Below the pieces are notes generated by a model that was not told the DNA's origin, made no database searches, and worked only from the letters and a program-made list of their open reading frames with translations. From Sphingobacterium sp. (lineage in GTDB: Bacteria; Bacteroidota; Bacteroidia; SpSt-205): a DNA stretch of 11,726 bases. A program made the translations under genes and the position numbers. This document shows, one piece after another, positions 5,535-11,726 of the stretch. The DNA lies in the NCBI GenBank assembly GCA_028276345.1, contig JAPYWM010000020.1, forward strand, positions 1-11,726. The letters run 5' to 3'. How positions within the stretch are numbered: the stretch's first letter is position 1; each line of letters begins with the position of its first letter.

Positions 5535-8500
5535 CTAAGAGGCCCTAACTGCGTATCCACTCCCAAAGACCTCAGGATACTTAGCGACCTGAGAGGAAAG
5601 CGGCTCGTCATAACGAATCACAATGACCCGATAGCCCCGAGCTTGGAGTTCGGTACGGATACTCTGATCACGGCTGGCTTGGAGGGGCTGATCGTGTACT
5701 GACCCATCACAAAAGACACATACATTCGGCCTGTAAAAGAAATCCGTCACACAGCCTACTTCCCGGATAGCCCGCTGTGCATCATCTGGCAGCCGATACC
5801 CGCTTTCGTAGAGGAACTTCAAGAAGCGCCGCTCCAGCTCTGAGCGCGAGTCCACTAAGCTTTTGAGCCATTCCCACTGCTCCTCACGGGAGCGCCCCTC
5901 CTGCACCATCTCGGTACGGCTATGAGCTAACTTGTAGAGAAGCTCCCCAATAGCGTGGCGGTTTATGCGAGTGGCGTCTGACTGGCTCTGGTAGCTCAGG
6001 AGGCACTCATAGCAAGCCGCATGGCAATCGCGTCTGGTATCGTGAAGGGTATCGCCCTCCAGGGCGAAGTGGCAGATTTCTATGGCGGTGCGGGCCACGT
6101 CGGCTATGGCTCCGGGCTCCTCAATTAGTCTTTGCAGGACGCCTACCCCCCCCTCTCCCAGCTCATAAAAGAGCATGGCCCGATGTTCCCCTTCGCCCAC
6201 CACTTCTACATCAATCTCGCTGCTTTCCAGCTCAAAGAACTCTTCCAGGCCTCGCTTGAGCGCATAACGCAGGGTGGTCTCGACCTCCGCATCCACCGGG
6301 GTATTTATTATCCGCACCCGCAGGAGGTTCTGCGTGGTACGTACCATCAGCCGCACTTGTTCTATGCGAGTGCTCTTAGGAAGTGGCTGTTTGGAGCGGG
6401 AGGAGGTGGTTTCGTCAGTAGGTGACAAGATATCCCCTTTCTCGAAGTCTATTCGGAAGCCCTCGGTACGAGCGCCTTTCCAGCCGTGGTTTATGCGCAG
6501 GAGGGTAGCGGCTGGGGCATAGGTGAGTTCCAGAAGCGGCTCATGATCTTTTCCGACTACGCGGGCAAGCTGGATGCGGTGCCGGGAGCCTTTGGACGCG
6601 TACTGGAAGCAGGTTTGAATCTTGTAGCCTTTGCGACGGCGCTCTTCTTCTTCGGCGGTTATGCGCTGCCGACGCCGCATCCGCACGTTGGGCATTTCGA
6701 GGAGGGTAGCGAGAATACTGTTTTCCCCGTCAAAGCGGGTTTTACACACCGGGCAGAGGTCGTCACTTGGCTCGCTAAAAGCACCACAGCTGTGGCAGAG
6801 CCGCTTGGAGGTTTTTCGCCCGTCTAAGCCCTCCGGGGGCGCCTGGAAACCCATACATTCCCACTGGGCCCCTTCATGATAGAAGAGGTTTCGCGGGCCA
6901 AACTCACGAATTGCCACGCTCCGAGGCCGGGAGATAAACTCCCCTTCTCCCCGCGGCACCCAGGCCCGTACGGGTAGTGCCGGGAAATTGTACCCCGGTA
7001 GAAAGCCTTCGCTGGCCAGATACCGATAGGGATAGAAGTCGCTCTCCTCGCTCTGAATGTTGCGCTGCAAAAGGAGGTTGAGCTGACGGCGGGCTTCGTC
7101 TTGGCGTTTTCGCGCACGATTCTGGTCGTCGGTCGTGGTCGCCCGGTCTTCTTCCCAGCGGGCCTCGTCTAATTGCCTTCTGGCGGCCCGGTAGAGTTCC
7201 CGCCACCGGTTAAACGTCTCGTCAAAGGCTTTCGGCGCCTCTGCGATGACCTCTTGCACCCATTGGGCGTTAAACCACCCATTTTGCTCAAGGGTTTTCC
7301 AGTCTGCCTGGAGGAGGTGCTCCACGCGCTTGAGTATCTCGTTTTGGGCGGCGGGCGATAGCGCTATCTGACGCTGGACCTCTTCTTTCAGGGGGAGCGC
7401 CTCATCATCCAGGTTGATAACGTTTTCCATGGATTTACCGAGGGGAAGGCGGATATAGGAGAGCCAGACGGCATAGATATGGGCACGCAGGAGGGCTTCG
7501 TTGGCGAGGTCCAGGCGGGGCGGGCGAACTTGACCGGCGACCATATCGGTCCGCCGGTGGAAAAAGTACTGGTCGTGGTTATTGTAGGCGCCGCAGTAGG
7601 TGATGATGAGACCGGGCTGGCCCTGACGGCCGGCCCGTCCACTACGCTGGGCATAGTTGGCCGGCGTGGGCGGCACATTGCGTAAATGCACCAGCTCTAA
7701 GTCCGCAATGTCTATCCCCAGCTCCATGGTGGGCGAGCAAACGAGATAAGCTAAAGGGGGCTCCTCCTCGCCCCGAAAGCGCCTTTCCCGCCGCTCTCGC
7801 TCTCCAGGCGCTACCACCTGCGCTGTATGTTCTTTTCCTTCCAGGGAAGCCAGCCGAGCCGGCTCCTCTTGATAAAACCGCTGGAAAAAGTGGTTTATGT
7901 GCGCAGGGGCCTTTTCGGTGGCGCTTCGCCGGCGCCCGAAAAACGGGTCAGGTGGGGGGGGCGTCCCATCACCCAGCTCCCACCGCAGCGCAGAGGCCCG
8001 CAGTCGGTACAACCGATGCCCCTCGCGCATTTGCTCCTGCCACAAAATTTCATAACTCGTTAGAAGCGCTAATAGCTCATCCAGCAGCTGCTCATACGCC
8101 TGGCCATTTACGCCGAAGTGACTTTGCAAATACCTGCCTATGCGGCTGCGCACGGTTAGACGCAACCACCCTTCCTCAGGTCCCCGCTTGCCCCCTACTT
8201 CCCGCACGAAGGCCTTTGCCTCGCGAAGCTCGTCGTAATTCGGATCCAGGCCCCAAAACTCATTGAGATACTCATAAGCCCGCCGTCGCAAGGCGTCTTG
8301 TGTTTCCTTCTCCAAAACGGTCGCCTGAATCGCAAATCGGCGCCGGAAGTAGTCCAGAATCGGCCGCAGAAGGATTTCCCGCTCTTCTGGTGTAGCCTCC
8401 CCTAAGAGCGGGTGAAGCGCCCCTACCTCTGGGTGACTACAGAGTTCACTTAGCCTCGGATAAGTGATGCGCAAGAGGCCTACCTGTTCCAGGTTAGGAT

Positions 8501-10661
8501 AAGTTACCCGCCAGCCGCGGCGCAGGTCTTCGTAGAGGCGGTACTCCATGAGATCGGCAAAAACCTTCCGCACCTCCTTGGCGGCGGAGATATTCTCCTT
8601 TATCTGGGGATTGCGGGCAAAATCCCGAAGCCGGAGACCAGAGGCTTCTACGACAGCTTGCCCAACATTCTCAAAAGTAAGGATTTTATGCTTTTGGAGG
8701 GCTTTGTAGAGGGCGGCGCGCAGGAGGGCCACTTGGATGAAGTCATTGAAGTGGCCGGCTTGGAGGGAGGCATCCTGGCGATTGTCCGTGAAGGTGAGGA
8801 GCTTTCGGCGGATAGGTTCCTCCCCGCCCCCCCGCCGTAAGAGCGATACCGCCAGAAGCGTGGTAGCACTTGTGCGCCCTTCGCTGGAGAGGGAGGCGAG
8901 CTTGGAAAACTCCCGCTCCCGGGCTTCGTAATATTCCCCACACGAGAGGCACAGGGAGAAAGGGGCCGACTGCCACCACATTTTCCGGGCCTGGGGGAAA
9001 GGCGCCTCTTTGTACACGCCGTCCGGCCGCACATAAACAGCCTCCGGCACGCGACTCTTCCAGGAGGGGCGCAGCCGGCCATTCTTATCGTACCAATCGT
9101 CGGGAATCTCCGGCTCCCACGCTTCATCCGCCGGCGATAACATAAGATACCCCACCTGGACACCTTCCTCTTCCTCTGCTCCCATGGCGTAGGGCAGAAA
9201 TTGCCCCTCATACCGCACAACATGATAATACTCCTGCCCGCATTGACGGCAGAATTTTAGCGGCATGAGGAGCTTGTGGTCTTCTGTTTGCAGCTGACTC
9301 CCTATGGAAAATAGCCTTACTTCCGGTCCTTCTATTGTAGCGTAGAGGCTCCCCCCCTGCGAGATAAACTGGTGTATCTTGAAGGCAAACTCGCGCCGTT
9401 TTTCCTGACTGGCCAGCTGATTGGCCAGGAGAAGCGTTTCTTGTAAGCGGTTTTGACAGGTTTCCGCTGGGAGGCCGGTGCGCTCTGCGAGGGCCTTGGC
9501 GACGGCAGAGAGGGGGCGGGGGATGCGTCGCCGGAGGGCTCCGTCAGCCTGCACTTCCACGCCCAGCTCATACTCTATCCATCGCATGAGGGGGTGCTGG
9601 CGGAGGACTTCCAGGGTCTGGGGCAAAGGCGCATTTAGGGCTTCCCGGAGCTGGGCCGTCTCGTCGGGCTGGATGGGACCGCCTTCCGTTACCGGCACGA
9701 GCGTTTCCTCTATTACCTGAATCGGCTCAAACACCACCCCAAAAAACCGACTGGCAGAGTCTGCCACAGCCTTTCGCCGCTCCCCAGCCGAAGCCCCCGG
9801 CCGAGAAACCATCGTGGCGCTCGTCCCAATATGAATCAGCCGCTCACTGGCCGCGTGCTCCTTCAAGCGGCGTATCAACATGGCCACATCAGCGCCCTGC
9901 CGCCCCCGATACGTGTGTAGCTCATCAAACACCAAGAACCGCAGACCCTCATCCGGACTGCCGTTTCTACCCGCTCGTGCCCGCTCTTCCCACAGCCTCG
10001 GCAAAAACCGCTTATCCTCCGGCCGCACAAGTAAAAGCTCGCCCATCACGTAGTTTGTCAGGAGAATATGCGGTGGATTCTCCCGCAGTTCCTGCCGCTC
10101 CGCCTCCGTCGTTTCCCCGGTGTATTTCGCAAACCGAACAGGAAAGGTGTTTGCCCCATAGCGCGCTTCGTATCTCTGCCGGAGCTGTTCCAGCGTATGA
10201 TACTGGGAGTTGACGAGGGCGTTCATAGGGTAAACGATGAGGGCGATAGGACGGCGAGGCGCTTGCTGCTGGCGCACAATATAATCTACGATGGGGATAA
10301 AGTAGCAGAAGCTTTTGCCGGAGCCGGTGCCGCTTGTGACGACGAAATTCTCACCAGCTGCGGCTTTGCGGATGGCTTCCTCCTGGTGCCTAAAAAGCTG
10401 GATAGGCTTCCCATCCCGCTGAAAGATGTCGGCCGTCTTTGGGTGCAGTATCCCCGCTTCTGCCAGCTCTTTTACCGTCGGCCCATACGCATACGAGGGC
10501 GTAAGCTGCAAGAGCGGCTCCGGCCATAGCGCCTCTTCTACCTTCAGGACGTTCTCCTCTACATAAGCCCGAATCCGCTCATCCGCAATCTGCAAAAATG
10601 ACCCCACAAAATCCCGATAATCTGCCAACGTTTCGGCAAGCACATCAAATATCGTCTTCAT
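5535..10661 (-). CDS. Giant DEAD/DEAH helicase with DUF1998 module and C-terminal nuclease-like domain
   Basis: This 1708-residue ATP-dependent helicase probably acts in DNA defence or repair. In order: LFRHQEEAIRKA (89-100, Q-motif-like); Walker A TSGTGSGKS (109-117); PMNALV (145-150); Walker B DELH (246-249); SAT (281-283); a zinc knuckle from C471/C474 and C571/C574; the second RecA domain begins at LLTFTDNRQDASLQAGHFND (621-640), is interrupted by a ~330-residue mostly helical insertion, and resumes with motifs V-VI (SPTMELGID at 976-984, QRSGRAGRQG at 1005-1014); a charged helical, coiled-coil-like stretch (~1150-1200); a second zinc finger C1289/C1292/C1303/C1306; the DUF1998 signature CxxxCYxC (C1546, C1550, C1553); and residues ~1606-1690, which resemble DUF559/Vsr-type endonucleases (D1640, CDGxxH at 1651-1656). 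GC content matches the host. It heads a minus-strand operon with a methyltransferase stub and a PLD nuclease. Relatives include MrfA, DISARM DrmA/DrmB and Druantia DruE; which is closest cannot be decided by eye. Confidence 0.93.
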   Translation of the reverse strand: MKTIFDVLAETLADYRDFVGSFLQIADERIRAYVEENVLKVEEALWPEPLLQLTPSYAYGPTVKELAEAGILHPKTADIFQRDGKPIQLFRHQEEAIRKAAAGENFVVTSGTGSGKSFCYFIPIVDYIVRQQQAPRRPIALIVYPMNALVNSQYHTLEQLRQRYEARYGANTFPVRFAKYTGETTEAERQELRENPPHILLTNYVMGELLLVRPEDKRFLPRLWEERARAGRNGSPDEGLRFLVFDELHTYRGRQGADVAMLIRRLKEHAASERLIHIGTSATMVSRPGASAGERRKAVADSASRFFGVVFEPIQVIEETLVPVTEGGPIQPDETAQLREALNAPLPQTLEVLRQHPLMRWIEYELGVEVQADGALRRRIPRPLSAVAKALAERTGLPAETCQNRLQETLLLANQLASQEKRREFAFKIHQFISQGGSLYATIEGPEVRLFSIGSQLQTEDHKLLMPLKFCRQCGQEYYHVVRYEGQFLPYAMGAEEEEGVQVGYLMLSPADEAWEPEIPDDWYDKNGRLRPSWKSRVPEAVYVRPDGVYKEAPFPQARKMWWQSAPFSLCLSCGEYYEAREREFSKLASLSSEGRTSATTLLAVSLLRRGGGEEPIRRKLLTFTDNRQDASLQAGHFNDFIQVALLRAALYKALQKHKILTFENVGQAVVEASGLRLRDFARNPQIKENISAAKEVRKVFADLMEYRLYEDLRRGWRVTYPNLEQVGLLRITYPRLSELCSHPEVGALHPLLGEATPEEREILLRPILDYFRRRFAIQATVLEKETQDALRRRAYEYLNEFWGLDPNYDELREAKAFVREVGGKRGPEEGWLRLTVRSRIGRYLQSHFGVNGQAYEQLLDELLALLTSYEILWQEQMREGHRLYRLRASALRWELGDGTPPPPDPFFGRRRSATEKAPAHINHFFQRFYQEEPARLASLEGKEHTAQVVAPGERERRERRFRGEEEPPLAYLVCSPTMELGIDIADLELVHLRNVPPTPANYAQRSGRAGRQGQPGLIITYCGAYNNHDQYFFHRRTDMVAGQVRPPRLDLANEALLRAHIYAVWLSYIRLPLGKSMENVINLDDEALPLKEEVQRQIALSPAAQNEILKRVEHLLQADWKTLEQNGWFNAQWVQEVIAEAPKAFDETFNRWRELYRAARRQLDEARWEEDRATTTDDQNRARKRQDEARRQLNLLLQRNIQSEESDFYPYRYLASEGFLPGYNFPALPVRAWVPRGEGEFISRPRSVAIREFGPRNLFYHEGAQWECMGFQAPPEGLDGRKTSKRLCHSCGAFSEPSDDLCPVCKTRFDGENSILATLLEMPNVRMRRRQRITAEEEERRRKGYKIQTCFQYASKGSRHRIQLARVVGKDHEPLLELTYAPAATLLRINHGWKGARTEGFRIDFEKGDILSPTDETTSSRSKQPLPKSTRIEQVRLMVRTTQNLLRVRIINTPVDAEVETTLRYALKRGLEEFFELESSEIDVEVVGEGEHRAMLFYELGEGGVGVLQRLIEEPGAIADVARTAIEICHFALEGDTLHDTRRDCHAACYECLLSYQSQSDATRINRHAIGELLYKLAHSRTEMVQEGRSREEQWEWLKSLVDSRSELERRFLKFLYESGYRLPDDAQRAIREVGCVTDFFYRPNVCVFCDGSVHDQPLQASRDQSIRTELQARGYRVIVIRYDEPLSSQVAKYPEVFGSGYAVRAS

Positions 10662-10678
10662 AGCGCTGCGACTTTCTG

Positions 10679-10714
10679 CAAAAAGGATACGGGCATTAGC
10701 CTACCAGACAAAAA
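10679..10714 (-). promoter_or_regulatory. Candidate promoter of the helicase operon
   Basis: On the minus strand TTTTTG (10714-10709) is followed after 19 bases by TATCCTTTTTG (10689-10679), resembling the Bacteroidota -33 TTTG / -7 TAnnTTTG arrangement with one extra base in the -7 element. The ATG at 10661 would follow after a leader of about 10-17 bases. No strong ribosome binding site is seen. The match is inexact, so this is tentative. Confidence 0.3.
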
Positions 10715-10789
10715 GTCCAAGGAAGCCGTGTTTCCGGGAGTTGAGTCTGGGAAGAACCGCGCTGCTGGGGCGCCTTGACCGTGCTCCTG

Positions 10790-10827
10790 CGAGCTATTCT
10801 TCCATGCTGGGATAACCCGAGCTATTC
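10790..10827. repeat. Two copies of a 10-base direct repeat upstream of the helicase
   Basis: CGAGCTATTC occurs at 10790-10799 and again at 10818-10827, 28 bases apart. This spacing is close to three helical turns, so both copies would face the same side of the DNA. The pair sits in the gap between the terminator and the possible helicase promoter, where a regulator of the defence operon could bind. No regulator gene is visible in the window. Chance is a real possibility. Confidence 0.3.
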
Positions 10828-10858
10828 CCACGCCTTCAAAGTTAGTACAGCTGAAGGT

Positions 10859-10893
10859 AAAAAAAGAGGGGCGGCGTGCCAGCACGCCGCCCC
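10859..10893 (-). terminator. Intrinsic terminator of the TPR gene
   Basis: On the minus strand, 20 bases after the TAA of the TPR gene, GGGGCGGCGTG pairs perfectly over 11 bases with CACGCCGCCCC around a 4-base loop, followed by TCTTTTTTT. This is a textbook rho-independent terminator. It separates the TPR gene's transcript from the helicase operon read in the same direction, so the helicase needs its own promoter downstream of this point. Confidence 0.92.
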
Positions 10894-10913
10894 AGCGGAT
10901 AGGCAGGAGATTT

Positions 10914-11726
10914 TTACGGGTTGAGTGCAGCTTTGAATTCAGCCGACTCGCGCTGTTTGCGGAACTCCAAGTCTTTTTGAGCTTTTTGGGCGAGGGCGCG
11001 GTCTATTTGGACGGCCCGGCGGAGGTTGGTGATGAGGAGGTTGTTGTCAGCGGAGCGAGCCCCCACGATGGCTAACACATAGTAAGCGCGCGCGTAGTCT
11101 TTGTCTTGCTGGATGGCTTTTTCCAGGGCGATTTTAGCGCCGGAGAGGTCATTCATGAGGAGGCGGGAGAGGCCGGCGTTGTACTGGGCGGCCGGGAGGT
11201 CGCCCGCATTGCCAAAGGCTTCTGCGGCGGCAGCGTATTGTGCGGTCTTTTCATAGATGACGCCGAGGTTGAAAGCCGCCTCGGGTGTAGGCCGGGCCGC
11301 ATACGAAGCTTGGAAGGCCTGAGCCGCTTGGGCGTATTCGCGGCGCTTAGCGTAGACGAGTCCCATGTTGTTGAGCACAGCGGGGTTATTGGGGCTGAGG
11401 CGGTTGGCGGTATTCAGGTAGTCCATTGCTTCATCCAGTCGGCCTTTGAGGAGGGTTATGGCACCCAAGTCGTTGAAGGCCCTGTAATCTTGTCCATACT
11501 GATCGGCATAAGCCTTGAGGAGTTTTTCGGCTTCATCGGGGTTATTGCGACGCTTTGTGGCGAAGTAGAGCTCCTCTTGCATAAGGGCCTTATGCAGGTC
11601 AGCCTGGCTGAGCGAACCCCGCAGGAAGGCCGTGGCAATGCTATCTATTTGCTCATCCGAGTAGCGTCCCGAGAAGCCTTCCAGTCGCACTTGGGTACGG
11701 CGCAGCGGCGCCAGGATAAACTCTAC
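10914..11726 (-). CDS. Tetratricopeptide repeat protein, 5' end outside the window
   Basis: The visible part codes for at least 270 residues. TPR units lie roughly between residues 68 and 165 (counting from the GTG at 11690), for example AFNDLGAITLLKGRLDEAMD, AVLNNMGLVYAKRREYAQAA and AAFNLGVIYEKTAQYAAAAE. Two further helical pairs follow, including YNAGLSRLLMNDLSGAKIAL and AYYVLAIVGARSADNNLLI, and the protein ends in a Lys/Arg/Glu-rich helix. The frame is open to the window edge and the residues before the GTG (VEFILAPLRRTQ) are protein-like, so the GTG is probably internal and the gene starts outside. This layout occurs in Bacteroidota cell-envelope TPR proteins, some of which carry N-terminal lipoprotein signals or larger domains, but none of that part is visible. 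A protein-interaction role is known for TPR proteins; its specific job is unknown. It ends in a strong terminator. Confidence 0.85.
   Translation of the reverse strand, partial: VEFILAPLRRTQVRLEGFSGRYSDEQIDSIATAFLRGSLSQADLHKALMQEELYFATKRRNNPDEAEKLLKAYADQYGQDYRAFNDLGAITLLKGRLDEAMDYLNTANRLSPNNPAVLNNMGLVYAKRREYAQAAQAFQASYAARPTPEAAFNLGVIYEKTAQYAAAAEAFGNAGDLPAAQYNAGLSRLLMNDLSGAKIALEKAIQQDKDYARAYYVLAIVGARSADNNLLITNLRRAVQIDRALAQKAQKDLEFRKQRESAEFKAALNP

Noticed and set aside
6132..9720. Several + strand frames of 60-110 codons within the helicase gene
   Set aside because: All lie opposite the continuous helicase reading frame and none has a start signal or protein-like pattern.
10658..10885. 75-codon minus-strand frame upstream of the helicase
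   Set aside because: It begins inside the terminator hairpin of the TPR gene and the protein has no recognisable pattern; it lies where the promoter of the helicase operon should be.

Overview
The window looks like chromosomal DNA of a member of the Bacteroidota with roughly 55-63% GC, possibly a thermophile or a deep-branching lineage; this is an inference. The clues are a MazG-like pyrophosphohydrolase of the type common in that phylum, small TPR proteins, a secreted beta-barrel protein that starts 'AFGLRGG', and candidate promoter elements of the TAnnTTTG type. No rRNA, tRNA, CRISPR array, transposase or integrase is visible.

Left part (1-4230). A 5'-truncated MazG-like gene on the + strand converges on, and overlaps, a minus-strand pair: a TPR protein whose end overlaps the start of a predicted outer-membrane beta-barrel protein. 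Upstream of these on the minus strand is the complete glyoxylate shunt: malate synthase A (aceB) followed by isocitrate lyase (aceA), overlapping by about 26 bases. Minus-strand gene order is therefore aceB, aceA, TPR, barrel.

Middle part (4308-10661). This is an accessory locus that looks like DNA defence, read entirely on the minus strand. It starts with a 1708-residue protein that joins a DEAD/DEAH-type helicase, zinc-binding segments, a DUF1998/MrfA-type cysteine module and a C-terminal restriction-endonuclease-like domain. Directly behind its stop codon begins a 58-codon reading frame. Its first ~37 residues are the N-terminus of a D12-class (Dam-like) adenine methyltransferase; the rest of that enzyme is missing. 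Two bases after this stub stops, a markedly AT-rich gene begins. It encodes a phospholipase-D-fold nuclease with a DpnI-like winged helix at its C-terminus. Downstream, the DNA returns to host-like GC content and holds an orphan 54-residue C-terminal fragment of an unidentified protein.

The simplest reading is that a helicase-methyltransferase defence operon had its methyltransferase and a following gene gutted and replaced by a foreign PLD-nuclease cassette. The result is a compact helicase/DUF1998/PLD set that recalls the DISARM core (DrmA, DrmB, DrmC) but lacks a functional methyltransferase in this window.

Right part (10662-11726). The ~250-base gap upstream of the helicase holds a strong intrinsic terminator for the next gene, a short direct repeat and a possible promoter. 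The window ends inside a TPR protein whose 5' end lies beyond the edge.
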